Positions 23,715 to 33,623 are shown, numbered from the stretch's first letter. The stretch is DNA of 64,000 nt from CBDEFX01 sp965237635 (GCA_965237635.1 CBDEFX010000002.1:62001-126000); one strand, 5' to 3'. Translations and numbers: made by a program. Notes: generated from the letters alone by a model not told the origin.

Positions 23715-24650
23715 TTAAGGCAGCACGAGGGCTAAATTAAGAGAGTCTCCCACCCCTGCGCTAGGTTTCACCAAGCCCGATGGCAGCCCTGCTTCTTCAG
23801 CTGCTGCTCCCCTTTCTTCCTGGCCATGTTGGTACACCTCTGCTGGGGTCCGGTAGCCCAAAGCCTGGTGAGGCCTCTGCCGGTTGTAGAACTCCAGGTA
23901 GGCATTGATCCCAGTTCGGGCCTCGGCGACGGTCTGGTAAGCTTTCAGATACACCTCCTCGTACTTGATGCTCCGCCACAGCCGCTCCACGAAGATGTTG
24001 TCCAGGTACCTACCCTTACCATCCATGCTGACCTGGACCCTCTGCTCCTGCAACGTCTGGGTAAAGGCCTCACTGGTGAACTGACTCCCCTGGTCGGTGT
24101 TGAATATCTCCGGTCGTCCCTTACCCAGGGCTTCCTCCAACGCCGCCACGCAGAAGCTGGTGTCCATGGTGTTGGAGAGCTTCCAGGCCAGCACGTGCCG
24201 GCTGTGCCAGTCCATGATGGCCACCAGGTACAGGAAGCCCTCCGGCATGGGGATGTAGGTGATGTCCGCGGCCCAGACCTGGTCGACCCGATTAACCTCC
24301 ACTCCCTTCAGCAGATAGGGAAAGATCCGGTGTCCCGGCGCTGGTTTGCTGGTGTTGGGACGCCGGTAGATGGCTTCCAGACCCATCAACCGCATCAGCC
24401 TTCGAACCCTTTTTCGGCTCACCAGATAGCCCTGTTGCAGCAGCCAGGCCTTCATCTTCCTGGAGCCGTAGAAGGGGGTCTTCAAATACTGACGGTCCAT
24501 CAGGGCCATCAACTCCAGGTCTTCTGCCCTGGTCGGTACCGGCCGGTAGTACACCGAGGCCCGGCTGACGTCCAGCAGGATACATTGACGCACCAAAGAC
24601 AGCTGCTGGTGGTCTCGGTCTATCATGGCTCGCCGTATGCTGCGACTCAT
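23715..24650 (-). CDS. IS3 family transposase OrfB (integrase core)
   Basis: This 311-residue frame has the HTH_21 start (IDRDHQQLSLVRQCILLDVS), then the rve catalytic core: Asp in QVWAADITYIPM, Asp in EIFNTDQGSQFTSEAF and Glu in LDNIFVERLWRSIKYE, and the tail YNRQRPHQALGYRTPAEVY. It is probably made as an OrfAB fusion by -1 frameshifting at the six-A run 24669-24674 (TTTTTT on the coding strand). Confidence 0.95.
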   Translation of the reverse strand: MSRSIRRAMIDRDHQQLSLVRQCILLDVSRASVYYRPVPTRAEDLELMALMDRQYLKTPFYGSRKMKAWLLQQGYLVSRKRVRRLMRLMGLEAIYRRPNTSKPAPGHRIFPYLLKGVEVNRVDQVWAADITYIPMPEGFLYLVAIMDWHSRHVLAWKLSNTMDTSFCVAALEEALGKGRPEIFNTDQGSQFTSEAFTQTLQEQRVQVSMDGKGRYLDNIFVERLWRSIKYEEVYLKAYQTVAEARTGINAYLEFYNRQRPHQALGYRTPAEVYQHGQEERGAAAEEAGLPSGLVKPSAGVGDSLNLALVLP

Positions 24651-24946
24651 AGACCGGACCTTTCCGACAAAAAATCGCGTTCCACCTTCAGCTGGCCGAT
24701 GTGCCGGTAGAGGTGGTTAATCTGAGCTTCCTTGGCTTTCTCCTGGGATTTCTGATTGGTGGCAAATAGCTCCGGGGCTCCTTCCGCCAGGGCCCTTTTC
24801 CAGGCGTGAATCTGACTGGGATGGACCTCAAATCGGCTGGCCAGCTGGGCGATGGTCTCTTCCCCCGCAAGGGCGGCCAAGGCCACCTTGGCCTTGAACG
24901 CCGGACTGTGCTTATTCCTCGTCTGCTTCATGTCCTGCTCCTCCAC
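24647..24946 (-). CDS. IS3 family transposase OrfA
   Basis: This 99-residue helix-turn-helix plus leucine-zipper subunit reads KHSPAFKAKVALAALAGEET and IAQLASRFEVHPSQIHAWKR, then a coiled coil ending VERDFLSERSGL. The likely start is an ATG a few codons in (MKQTRNKHSP). It overlaps orfB, as usual for IS3 elements. Confidence 0.93.
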   Translation of the reverse strand: MEEQDMKQTRNKHSPAFKAKVALAALAGEETIAQLASRFEVHPSQIHAWKRALAEGAPELFATNQKSQEKAKEAQINHLYRHIGQLKVERDFLSERSGL

Positions 24947-25015
24947 GTCGGTTAGTTGCCGGTTATTTTAGGAGCTGGACTCTCTCTTAGCCAGTTGTCT
25001 AGTTTTTGGGTACCA

Positions 25016-25550
25016 CCTCAATCCGCAGGCGGCAGAGCAACGCTGCTGGAACCACAAGATCCTAAACGTGCTCGCCAAGCTTCCAAAGCGACAACAGGAC
25101 CAGGCCAAGCTCATGCTGCGTACTATCCCCTACGCGCCGACTCGGACAGAGGCTGAGCGGCTCAGGACGGTGTTCACCAGGTGGTGCGGCGACCATTCCT
25201 ACGAGGCGGCCTCAGAGGCCTTGGAGCGGGACTGGGACCGCATGGTCACCTTCTATGACTTCCCAAAGGAGCACTGGGGGCACCTTCGCACGACGAACCC
25301 GGTAGAATCACCCTTCGCGGCCCTCAGGCTTCGGACCGATGCCGCCAAGCGCTACAAGAGGGTCGATCGGGCGATAGCGGTGATCTGGAAGATGTTGATG
25401 GTCGCCGAACAGCGCTTCAGGCGTCTGAAGGCCCCTGAGTTGATCGAAGACGTCTATCTCGGTGCACAGTATGCAGATGGAATCGCCATTGAATCAACGG
25501 CTGAGAAGGTCGCCGCCTGATGTCGTTTACACACCTATTGACGTAACCTC
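25016..25550 (+). pseudogene. Truncated IS256 element with C-terminal transposase fragment
   Basis: The frame encodes NPQAAEQRCWNHKILNVLAK through RTTNPVESPFAALRLR to the C-terminus EKVAA and ends with the same GTGTGTAAACG terminus as the complete copy at 16590-17957, in opposite orientation. The first 60 percent of the transposase, including both catalytic Asp residues, has been lost at the IS3 boundary. It is inert, though its one terminal repeat remains. Confidence 0.9.
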
Positions 25551-25552
25551 TC

Positions 25553-26997
25553 GTAACTGTTCAGAGTTGAGGGGAAACGAGCAGGTTGCGGTAGTGGAGG
25601 AGTGGGTTAAGGTCGTTGGCCCTCCAGGTGCCAAAGAGGGATGCGAGAGCCATTTTGGTGTTGGTGCCCCGTTCAGAGCGAGTGCCGCCGCTGATCTTAC
25701 GGCTGACCACCAGGTGCCGTAAGCTCCGTTCAGCCGCATTGTTCTCGGGTGGCACACCCGGGTGGGAAACGAAGACGAACAGTTCCTTGATGAACCGTTC
25801 TATGCGCCGGCAGAGCTTGGCTTGAGGCGCAGTATCGTCGTTGGAGAAGGGCTGGCACAGCGACAGCAGAAGTTTCTCCAGCATCAACTGGTTGGGAGAC
25901 GCTGACGGGTGTGAGCCAGACGCCGGTCGGCTGCGGGCGTCAGTGCACGCCTTTGCCCGGTCATAGAGTTGGCGCACCGCTGTAGCCCATAGGGCGAGGC
26001 CCATGTCTTGAGGGTACAACGCCTCAAGCTCATTGATGTCCCGCAACAAGTGTACCCAGCAGCGCTGCTTGAGGCCGGGGTAGTGACTGTATGCAGCGTA
26101 GAAGTCACTCACCAGCACTCCGCTGAAGAGTCTGCTCTCGCCCTGACCGGGGGACTCGCCCAACACCTCGTCCACCACACCCTTGCCGCGGCCACGGCGT
26201 AGGAAGTATCGCTCCGTGGGAGTGCTGAAGGTCCAGACATAGCCGTTGGCCCCATCCTGCCGCCAGCCGGTCTCATCCGCATGCACTACCGGAGAGCCAC
26301 GTATGCGCTCCAGCATCTCAGCCACTACCGGTTGGGCCCGTTGGGCCGTGGCGTGTACTACGTCAATGATGGCGCCCACGCTCAGCTCCAACTGATGTAC
26401 CGTTTGCAGGTACCACTGGATGCTCCTCACCGGCAGCCGCCCCTCTTCTCGCAGCGTAACAATAAGGCTCACCAGGTTGACCCCCAAGCGCCGCCGCCCC
26501 ATTGCTAAGCCCTCCAACGGCTCTTGAGGCAACCGCCGCTTGTCGCACAGCGGACATATCCGGGCCACAAAGACGTGCTCGATCACCTCTGCTGGCACCA
26601 TCGGAAGCTCGATGACTTCTCGTGTCCGCTGAACCCAGCCGCCTGACAGGCCCGTCCCGCACTCCGGGCACGACTCAGGAGCATGTATCACCCGCTGCGT
26701 GGGTTCCATCCGCCGTCGGGCAAAGCCGTGGAGACGACGCTTACGGGGTCCGTTCCTCTTAGGCTGATGCCGCTTGACGAACCGCTTGTTGCCCGGCATC
26801 CCTGCGGTCGGGCCGCGGATGCTCAGCTGAGCATCCAACTCCTCTACACGCTGCCGCAACTCGGCTATCACCGCCAGCAGCGTCTCACGGCTCGCACTCT
26901 GCAGGTCTACTTCAGCTTCCACCTCTCCCTTATGACATCACTGCCACTCGCAACGCTAGGGGGTCTTAGGTTCATCCCTTTAAGTCTGAACAGTTAC
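25553..26997 (-). mobile_element. IS66-family insertion sequence
   Basis: Perfect 13-bp terminal repeats GTAACTGTTCAGA bound a single transposase gene. No clear target duplication is visible. The left end abuts the truncated IS256 end by two bases, so the three elements form a stack. Confidence 0.85.
25561..26922 (-). CDS. IS66 family transposase
   Basis: This 453-residue TnpC-like protein has an N-terminal coiled coil (LLAVIAELRQRVEELDAQL), a zinc finger (CPECGTGL and ICPLCDKRR), first Asp in SPVVHADETGWRQDGANGYV, second in GVLVSDFYAAYSHY and Glu in VPPENNAAERSLRHLVVSRK. The element lacks TnpA and TnpB accessory genes, as in the single-ORF IS66 subgroup. The frame is intact. Confidence 0.93.
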   Translation of the reverse strand: MEAEVDLQSASRETLLAVIAELRQRVEELDAQLSIRGPTAGMPGNKRFVKRHQPKRNGPRKRRLHGFARRRMEPTQRVIHAPESCPECGTGLSGGWVQRTREVIELPMVPAEVIEHVFVARICPLCDKRRLPQEPLEGLAMGRRRLGVNLVSLIVTLREEGRLPVRSIQWYLQTVHQLELSVGAIIDVVHATAQRAQPVVAEMLERIRGSPVVHADETGWRQDGANGYVWTFSTPTERYFLRRGRGKGVVDEVLGESPGQGESRLFSGVLVSDFYAAYSHYPGLKQRCWVHLLRDINELEALYPQDMGLALWATAVRQLYDRAKACTDARSRPASGSHPSASPNQLMLEKLLLSLCQPFSNDDTAPQAKLCRRIERFIKELFVFVSHPGVPPENNAAERSLRHLVVSRKISGGTRSERGTNTKMALASLFGTWRANDLNPLLHYRNLLVSPQL

Positions 26998-27107
26998 TAC
27001 TCGTCTAGGTACTTGACAAATCAACACGGTTGTTTCGTCGCTCCGCTCCTCGGAATGACAGACTAACCGCAAGGTTCTTGCATGATTGTGCCCAGTGGGC
27101 CAAGGGG

Positions 27108-27137
27108 TTGAAAACTAGACGCGTTCTTAACTAAAAT
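27108..27137 (+). promoter_or_regulatory. Promoter of the substrate-binding lipoprotein gene
   Basis: TTGAAA (27108-27113), an 18-base spacer and TAAAAT (27132-27137) lie 24 bases upstream of the start; CAGGAG follows as ribosome site. It starts just downstream of the IS66 element. Confidence 0.55.
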
Positions 27138-27160
27138 ACGGGGGACGCAGGAGCTCGCGG

Positions 27161-29443
27161 ATGTTATCTAAGATAGTCGACACCAGACTCTTATTGGCCA
27201 TCGCGGTGGCCCTGGCGATGGTAGCTGTGCTGGCCTGCAGCAAAGAGGAGGCGCCTGTAGCTACGGAAACGAGGCCCGATTCTGCGCCGATAACACCCCC
27301 CCAGCCTGCGGCGCCAGCCGCCCCGGCGGCAAGGCCTTCTACCGGCGGGACCAAGAAGGGAACGTATGTGCCCCCGAGGCAGAAGCCTGGCGAGATCTTC
27401 ATGCCGGCGTTGTATGACGGCCCGACGCCGACGACGTGGCAGGAGAACCCCAGATTCACCGCGATGATAGAGAACGGTGAGCCGTTCATGTTCAGCAATC
27501 ACAAGGGAGTGCTCCCACCTCTGCATGAACGTGTGCCGATAATCGAGGACCGGCTGGTCTTCCAGCCACCTGACGAGATAGGCGAGTACGGTGGCTCTTG
27601 GCGGATGGCCAACAGCGGCTGGATGATTGACCACGCGACGATAAATGTCGGGGGGGTCGTAAAACGGGCAGCGGACGGTGGGGCCAATACCCCCTACGTC
27701 ATGAAGGACGCGGTCACGAGTGAGGACGGGCGCACGCACACCTTTACGCTGCGTCAGGGGCTAAAATACTCAGATGGCGAGCTACTGGACATGGAGAATG
27801 TCAGGTTCGCCAATGAGGCGCTCAACCTCAACCGGGATAAGCACCCCAAGCCAGTCACACCCTGCAGAGACCCGATCACCCATAACTGGTGCAAGTTCGA
27901 CGTAATCGACGACATGCACTGGACCTACACCTTTGACACCCCGCATTACATACTCCTCGAGGGAGAGGCCGGCTCCAGGCTTATGCAGTATTGTAGGACT
28001 TGGTGTATCTACGCGAGCGATTACGTTAGGCAGTTCGTGCCAGGGTACGCCGATCCCGACGCGCTCGCCGCGATGATCGCTGAGTTGGGAGTAGAGGACT
28101 GGGTCAGCCATATCAAGGGAAGACTGAGCGTGCATGGGCTCTACCAAAGATTCCAGCCCCAGGTCGGGGCGTGGATCCAGACCAGTGGCATGAGCGTGGG
28201 AGCCAGCCTCTCAAGCGTATCCAACCCCTACTACCACGTATTTGACCCGGAAGGGAACCAGCTTCCCTACCTGGACGGCATCGAATCGGTGGGCTTCGAG
28301 AGCAGGGAGGTGGCCGTCTTCCGGGCCCTTGCTGGTGAGTCGGACTCACATACCCAGATCTACCGCGCTGCGGAGCTCCCATTGTACCAGAAAAACATAG
28401 TGAGCGGCGACTACAGCCTATACCCCTGGCCTGACAGTGGGGGGAGTGACGTTTCATATACGCTCAACCAGACGTTCAACTTAGACCCCGAGGTCGGCAG
28501 GATGATGAGGCAGAAGGAGTTCCGCATCGCGCTGTCTCTGGCTACAGACCGAGAGGAGATCAACGAGCTCGTCTTCCTGGGCTTAGGATCACCACAGAAC
28601 AAAATTCCCCACCCCGCGACACCCTACTTTCCGGGGGAAGAGTACGTGACGCTGGACGCCGAGCGTGACCTGGACAGGGCCAACGCGTTGTTGGACGGCC
28701 TAGGCTACTTCGACACAGACGGTGACGGCATCCGGAACCGCATCGGTGACCTTAACGGCGACACGGGGAACATACGGCTTTTCTTGGGGCTGTCGACAGA
28801 CCGGTTTGAGAGCACCGTGCAGATGTTGGTTGCGCATTGGGGGGAAGTCGGCATCGAGCTGGACTGGAGGTTCAACGCTGAGGCTGATCGGGCCGTCCGC
28901 GACAATATTCTTTACTTCTCGATAGGCGGAGGCCATGGGGACCCAGACCCATTCCACGGCGGGGGAATCATTAACAGTGCAGGGAGCAGCGTCGGCCCGC
29001 TGATCGGTAGGTACCTCGAAACCAACGGTGAGCAGGGGATGGGCCCGACGGGTCCGGACCCAGCATACCTGCCGCTGGCGCCTGAGGGCACCTTCCCTGC
29101 CGACTCTACCGGCAAGATGCCTGAGTTCCAAGCTGTTATTGCAGAGGGGAGAGGCTACCCGGTGTTGCACCCGACGCGCATCGAGGCGGGCAAGAAGTAT
29201 TTCCGGCTCCACACCGAGGAGAAGTACACTATCGGCATAAGCGGCTTCGCGCCTGCTTACAGGGGAATCCAGCTCAAGCGCAACAACTTTAGGAACGTCC
29301 AGAAGCAACACTACTGGGACGCGATCGGGTACTACTCCGAGCTGTTCTACTTCGAGGACGGTATCGACAATTTTCACAACGAGGGCAACAAGTCCAATAG
29401 GTACAGCAGCGAGAGCTTCTTGACCGGTTTGACCTACAGGTAG
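27161..29443 (+). CDS. ABC transporter substrate-binding lipoprotein, family 5
   Basis: This 760-residue solute-binding protein is of the oligopeptide/nickel type. The signal peptide LLLAIAVALAMVAVLAC ends in a lipobox Cys, then a Pro/Ala linker holding a seven-C run at 27296-27302 that is in frame. Core motifs include YVMKDAVTSEDGRTHTFTLR, LKYSDGELLDMENVRFANEA and EFRIALSLATDREEINELVF. A DTDGDGIRNRIGDLNGDTG insert (about 525-545) resembles a calcium-binding loop. No permease or ATPase genes adjoin, so it must work with transporter parts encoded elsewhere. The ligand is unknown. Confidence 0.92.
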   Translation: MLSKIVDTRLLLAIAVALAMVAVLACSKEEAPVATETRPDSAPITPPQPAAPAAPAARPSTGGTKKGTYVPPRQKPGEIFMPALYDGPTPTTWQENPRFTAMIENGEPFMFSNHKGVLPPLHERVPIIEDRLVFQPPDEIGEYGGSWRMANSGWMIDHATINVGGVVKRAADGGANTPYVMKDAVTSEDGRTHTFTLRQGLKYSDGELLDMENVRFANEALNLNRDKHPKPVTPCRDPITHNWCKFDVIDDMHWTYTFDTPHYILLEGEAGSRLMQYCRTWCIYASDYVRQFVPGYADPDALAAMIAELGVEDWVSHIKGRLSVHGLYQRFQPQVGAWIQTSGMSVGASLSSVSNPYYHVFDPEGNQLPYLDGIESVGFESREVAVFRALAGESDSHTQIYRAAELPLYQKNIVSGDYSLYPWPDSGGSDVSYTLNQTFNLDPEVGRMMRQKEFRIALSLATDREEINELVFLGLGSPQNKIPHPATPYFPGEEYVTLDAERDLDRANALLDGLGYFDTDGDGIRNRIGDLNGDTGNIRLFLGLSTDRFESTVQMLVAHWGEVGIELDWRFNAEADRAVRDNILYFSIGGGHGDPDPFHGGGIINSAGSSVGPLIGRYLETNGEQGMGPTGPDPAYLPLAPEGTFPADSTGKMPEFQAVIAEGRGYPVLHPTRIEAGKKYFRLHTEEKYTIGISGFAPAYRGIQLKRNNFRNVQKQHYWDAIGYYSELFYFEDGIDNFHNEGNKSNRYSSESFLTGLTYR

Positions 29444-29472
29444 AGCTAGCTGGTCTGGAGGACGACCCAAGC

Positions 29473-29503
29473 GAGGGGCCCCGATGCGGCATCGGGGCCC
29501 CTC
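29473..29503 (+). terminator. Intrinsic terminator
   Basis: Perfect 14-bp stem GAGGGGCCCCGATG with its complement and a three-base loop, followed by TTCGTGTGTT, 30 bases after the substrate-binding gene. Confidence 0.85.
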
Positions 29504-29713
29504 TTCGTGTGTTCGGGGCTTGAATAGGTAGGCGAGCCGGCACTCGTCAACTTGCTCCACGGTGGAGCGTTGACTCAGCGCATAGCAGTGTAATTGACCG
29601 GGTAGGAAGACGCGCCTAGACTACTGCCCAAAGCATGATCCTGATGTTCGGACTTCCCGAGGAGGAGGGGCTGCGGCTGCTGGCGATCTACCCCTAGAGT
29701 ACTGGAGGCTCTC

Positions 29714-30655
29714 ATGAGCATGCGCGACGAGCTGGTCCTCGAAAGTCTCATCCGTGATATGAAGAAATACATATTGCGGGTAATCATCGGTGTGTTCATG
29801 CTCTTCAGCGCTTGCTTCGGCGGGCTGATGATGTGGGTCGCCGCCGATACTGCGGACTCCGTCGAACCAGCGGAGAGATTCCTCGACCACTTATCACTAC
29901 GCGAATATCATGACGCCTATGCTCTGACGTCTGCCCTGTTCAGAGCTGAGCAGACAGAGGAAAGGTTCGTCGAGGTAGTCGAAACTGTACTCTTTTCGGA
30001 CTACGAGCTACAGCACTGGAGGAACCGAACGTTAGAGCGCGGCGACGTGGCGAGGTTTCGGGGGACGATCGTGGACGACTTTGGAATCAATGTTCCGATC
30101 GCGCTTGACGTGGCGAGGGAAGCCGGCGAGTGGAAAGTCCTATCGATGACCGGCCCTGTCCGAAGGGGTCTCGGGCCGGGGGCGTGGTTTCGCTCGATCC
30201 CCACCAAGCCGGAGATACAGAGGATGGTCAAGGCGGACTTGATGGCCTTCATCCAGGGCGTCGACGACAAGGACCTCACCGCGTTCTATGATAACAACAT
30301 GGCGGCGAGTTTCCAGATTCGAATTCACGTCACGACTTTCCAGAGGGCGTACCAGCACTTTATCGACAAGGAGATCGACATCTCTGCCCTCGAGGACGTC
30401 GACGCGGTCTTAGACGGAGTAAGAGAGTTTGAGCCGGATCCGGAACTAGTTGAACTCCTAGTCGTCGAGGGCTATTATCCGATCGAGCCGCTTCCCGTTC
30501 ATTTCGTATTCAGATATTGGTGGCAACATCCTGAATGGAAGCTAGACGGTATCCTAGTCGACGAGCCTGACCCCGGGCTACTGACTCCCTCACAGTGCAT
30601 GATGTGGCTGGTAGCCGAGGATGCGGAAGACATCAGCCGTTGTTTCGAGGAGTAG
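29714..30655 (+). CDS. Membrane-anchored protein with two NTF2-like segments
   Basis: This 313-residue protein starts at an ATG behind TGGAGG. One membrane segment lies near the N-terminus (ILRVIIGVFMLFSACFGGLM, about 20-40). Two similar alpha/beta blocks follow: PAERFLDHLSLREYHDAYAL (52-71) and VKADLMAFIQGVDDKDLTAF (about 172-191). Both look like the opening helix of SnoaL/DUF4878-type NTF2 folds, so the protein is probably a surface-exposed tandem NTF2 module. The function is unknown. It stands alone between a terminator and an empty interval. Confidence 0.65.
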   Translation: MSMRDELVLESLIRDMKKYILRVIIGVFMLFSACFGGLMMWVAADTADSVEPAERFLDHLSLREYHDAYALTSALFRAEQTEERFVEVVETVLFSDYELQHWRNRTLERGDVARFRGTIVDDFGINVPIALDVAREAGEWKVLSMTGPVRRGLGPGAWFRSIPTKPEIQRMVKADLMAFIQGVDDKDLTAFYDNNMAASFQIRIHVTTFQRAYQHFIDKEIDISALEDVDAVLDGVREFEPDPELVELLVVEGYYPIEPLPVHFVFRYWWQHPEWKLDGILVDEPDPGLLTPSQCMMWLVAEDAEDISRCFEE

Positions 30656-31124
30656 CGCGGACTGGTGCCTCGGAAGAACCTTGGCGTCTGCTGGCTTCCT
30701 TTGGTTGGCCATGTGTCTACATCGTCGTGGCGTCGTGGCTGCTCCGTTGCGACCCCTACCGCCGACAGGGTAGAATACGGGCTTCGGGCTCCGTGAGGGC
30801 GTCATTCTGACCCGAGGGCCATCCGGACGCTTAAGGCATCGCCTCTCCCCTGCCGATGGGGTGTCCCTGTTGATGCGCCCGTTTCCAGAACCTTTTTGGG
30901 TTGCCGATAGCAAGTCACATCGAGCACCACGGCCCGCTACATAGCTCAATGTGAAAGGAGGGTGGGGTAGGACCCTTCGTTAGGTCCGCTTGGGTTTTGC
31001 GGGCGTGGTCTGCTAAACTCCTATTCAGTGTTTCGAATCCGCCAGTCACCTCCATCCGTCCACTCCCCATCGAGGGCACCATCTTGCTGAACGTTCGGCG
31101 TACTACGACCATGAGGAATAGTCG
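30656..31124. other. Gene-free interval
   Basis: About 470 bases. No convincing gene, RNA or repeat is seen on either strand. Confidence 0.5.
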
Positions 31125-31631
31125 ATGCTGAAGCTGCTGCGGAAGCGCTGGGTTCAATATCTTCTCGGGGGCCTGGGTTTCTTGTTGGTGGGGCTCGCGG
31201 TCGGCGTGATCATCTTCATAGAGGAGATACCGCCCGAGCGGCCCGATCGCGTGCTGCTCAACGCGGGTTCAACGGGCCTGGCTCAGACGATACCCCTTAC
31301 CGACTCTGCCGCCGCCGCAGAGGGATGGCAGGACCCCCGCGCATGCCGCAAAACTCGACGGTTACGGGTGCTCAGGAACCCCGGCAAGTATTTTGCATTG
31401 GAGTCGGCAAGCCGAAGCGTGCCTTATCTACTGGTGTACACCGTCGACGGCGCGCTTCTCGGCATATACTTTTTCAGCGAGACCGAGATGCCGACGCCGT
31501 GGGAACACCAGGAAGAAAAGCTATTCGCTGTTGATACCATGAATTTCGAGCACTGGGGCCTCCACGTTCACTTCCAGGACTGGAAGGCGGCGTGTGGAAA
31601 GTTCATACCCCGAGCGGAGGTGTTGAACTAG
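31125..31631 (+). CDS. Small membrane-anchored hypothetical protein
   Basis: This 168-residue protein has a basic N-terminus (MLKLLRKRW) and one membrane helix (QYLLGGLGFLLVGLAVGVII, about 11-30), with the remainder predicted outside the cell. EEIPPERPDRVLLN follows the helix and VPYLLVYTVDGALLGIYFF is a hydrophobic strand-rich core. No family is recognised. It has a style similar to 29714-30655 (short tail, one anchor, soluble domain) but no sequence match. Confidence 0.5.
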   Translation: MLKLLRKRWVQYLLGGLGFLLVGLAVGVIIFIEEIPPERPDRVLLNAGSTGLAQTIPLTDSAAAAEGWQDPRACRKTRRLRVLRNPGKYFALESASRSVPYLLVYTVDGALLGIYFFSETEMPTPWEHQEEKLFAVDTMNFEHWGLHVHFQDWKAACGKFIPRAEVLN

Positions 31632-31788
31632 CAAGGACTGTATTCAGCCAGTCGAACCAGCACATCCAACAGATGGTTGGTGGGGTGAATGGATGTGCGC
31701 GGCTCCCTGGACTAAAGCCCCACTTGCCGACATTCTGCCGACAGACCTACCCAGCACGAGCACACCGGCGCCCGCAAGCTTGCGACAC

Positions 31789-32094
31789 CTACCACAACAA
31801 GTCTTTGCTACGTGGCCACCACTGGTGAGCCCACAGCCCATAGCCGTACCGGGTAAAGGCCCATCGAAAATATTGAAAGCGGGGTTCGGACCCTCTCACC
31901 GACTGCTTCGCCACCAGGTATTCGGCCAAGACCCCCCGCTCGGTGTTACTGATGAGATCTGAATAGGCCCACTGCCAGCAATCCACGATTGTCACACAAT
32001 CCATTGGCTGAGTACCTGCGTTGACGAACGACGCTTCAGGGTCCAGAGCTTGGAGTTTGACGACGTCATTCTCAATTACGATCCGGTAAGGCAT
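31789..32094 (-). pseudogene. N-terminal fragment of an uncharacterised protein
   Basis: The ATG at 32094 has AAAGGAG at good spacing. The 101-residue frame reads MPYRIVIENDVVKLQALDPE and DCWQWAYSDLISNTERGVLA then EYLVAKQSV. The W-x-WAYSDL-NT-RGVLAE motif resembles the opening of predicted restriction-endonuclease-fold proteins whose later part carries an EVK-type active site. That part is missing: after EYLVAKQSV the text becomes low-quality (FRWAFTRYGYGLWAHQWWP). It is probably the remains of a longer gene. Confidence 0.4.
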
Positions 32095-32264
32095 GCTCGA
32101 TTCTCCTTTGTCGGTTCGCATTTTCTTGTGCAAGCTCTTCGCGCTGCTCCTGAGGCGCACGCCGGCGGCGGTATCCGAAGGGAGGCGCTCAAACTCGCTC
32201 ATCTCCGGCTAGAGCAAGGCCACGCAGGTCGGTTCGGGAACCTCCGCGACGTGGCCGGGGTCAC

Positions 32265-33623
32265 GTCCCGTCAAGTGGTGTAAGAGTGCGTCATCCTGTT
32301 GATGTTGTTTAGGCGGCTGTCGCCTCCGCGAGATCGGCCTCCGGAAGAGCTTCGTTTAGGATCAGAATGGCGGGTGTGAGGTATCGGCGGCCGACGGCCC
32401 ATTCATCGTGCTGTTCAGCGAGGACGGCGCCAACCAGGCGACGCACGGCTGGTCGGTTAGGGAAGATGCCCACGACATCGGTGCGACGCCTGATCTCCTT
32501 GTTGAGACGCTCCAGGGGGTTGTTGGACCAGATCTTCTTCCAGTGGGCGACAGGGAAGCTGGAGAAGGCCAGGATATCGGGTCCAGCCTCGTCCAGTAGA
32601 GAGGCCACCTGAGGGAACCGGTCTCCGAGTTGATCGGTCACCCTATCGAGTTGGGCGTGTACCTCATCGGGGGAGGGTTGCTGGTAGATGGTGCGGACCA
32701 TGGTGGCCATCCATGGTTGGACTCTTCTGGGTACCCGAGTGAGCAGGTTGGTCATGAAGTGGGTGCGGCACCGTTGCCAGCTGGCTCCGCCGAAGACTGC
32801 GGCGATGGCGCCGCGGAGTCCCTGATGAGCGTCCGATACCACCAGCTCCACCCCGCTGAGGCCCCTGGCGGACAGCGAGCGTAGGAAGGCCATCCAGAAG
32901 GCGCCGTCTTCACTGGTACCCACGTCCATCCCAATGATCTCCCGCTTGCCCTCGCCATTGACGGCCGTCGCCACCACCACGCTGACGTTGACGATCCTGC
33001 CGTCCTCCCTGACCTTCTGGGTCAGTGCGTCCAGCCACAGGTAAGGGTAGGGTCCACCGTCCAGCGGACGGCCCAGGAAGCCATCAACCACCACGTCCAG
33101 CTCCTGACAGATACGCGACACCTGGCTCTTGGAGATACCCTCACACCCCAGGGCCTTGACCAGGTCATCCACCCGCCTTGTGGATACACCTTCTACGTAG
33201 GCCTGCTGAATGACCGCCAGCAGAGCTCGCTCGCTGCGACGCCGTGGCTCCAGCAGGCTCGGGAAGTAGCTCCCCTCTCGAAGCTTCGGGATGTGCAGCT
33301 CCATAGTCCCCACCCGGGTATCCCACGCCCGGGACCGATACCCGTTGCGCTGGGTCACCCGCGCAGGGCTGCGTTCTCCATACTCAGCACCGATCCTCGA
33401 TGACACCTCCGCATCCATGATCCCCTCTACCAGCACTCTCAGTGCCTCTCGTAGAAAGTCCACGTCACCGTCCATTCCCCCCTTGCGCAATAGCTCCAGC
33501 AGGTCCATCCTTTCCTTGACCACTGTTGTCCTCCTTTCTCGAGCTTTCTTCTTTGCCCGCTAAGGATGACGCGGTGGTCTCTCTTTCTCCAGACCCTCTC
33601 CCTCTTACACCACTTCCTGGGAC
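32265..33623 (-). mobile_element. IS256-type insertion sequence (second subgroup)
   Basis: Terminal repeats share AAGTGGTGTAAGAG with an outer GTCCC at both ends. No target duplication is visible (left flank GGGGTCAC, right flank TCTACTGT). The right end lies inside a lactonase gene whose missing 3' end is not found on the left, so a deletion followed or accompanied insertion. Confidence 0.8.
32309..33523 (-). CDS. IS256 family transposase (second subgroup)
   Basis: This mutator-type transposase of about 404 residues has RNGYRSRAWDTRVGTMELHI, Asp in YLWLDALTQKVREDGRIV, Asp in VELVVSDAHQGLRGAI with CRTHFMTNLL, and Glu in WSNNPLERLNKEIRRRTDVV. It is only distantly related to the transposase at 16620-17864. 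The frame is intact. Confidence 0.95.
   Translation of the reverse strand: MVKERMDLLELLRKGGMDGDVDFLREALRVLVEGIMDAEVSSRIGAEYGERSPARVTQRNGYRSRAWDTRVGTMELHIPKLREGSYFPSLLEPRRRSERALLAVIQQAYVEGVSTRRVDDLVKALGCEGISKSQVSRICQELDVVVDGFLGRPLDGGPYPYLWLDALTQKVREDGRIVNVSVVVATAVNGEGKREIIGMDVGTSEDGAFWMAFLRSLSARGLSGVELVVSDAHQGLRGAIAAVFGGASWQRCRTHFMTNLLTRVPRRVQPWMATMVRTIYQQPSPDEVHAQLDRVTDQLGDRFPQVASLLDEAGPDILAFSSFPVAHWKKIWSNNPLERLNKEIRRRTDVVGIFPNRPAVRRLVGAVLAEQHDEWAVGRRYLTPAILILNEALPEADLAEATAA

Larger units (their letters stand above)
23703..25015 (-). mobile_element. IS3-family insertion sequence
   Basis: About 1.3 kb holding overlapping orfA and orfB. The ends are TGGACCCC at the left and GGGTACCA at the right, with only partial matching further in. 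No target duplication is visible: the left flank is end-of-intergenic sequence and the right flank is the middle of an IS256 transposase gene. The element therefore sits at a rearranged junction. Confidence 0.8.
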
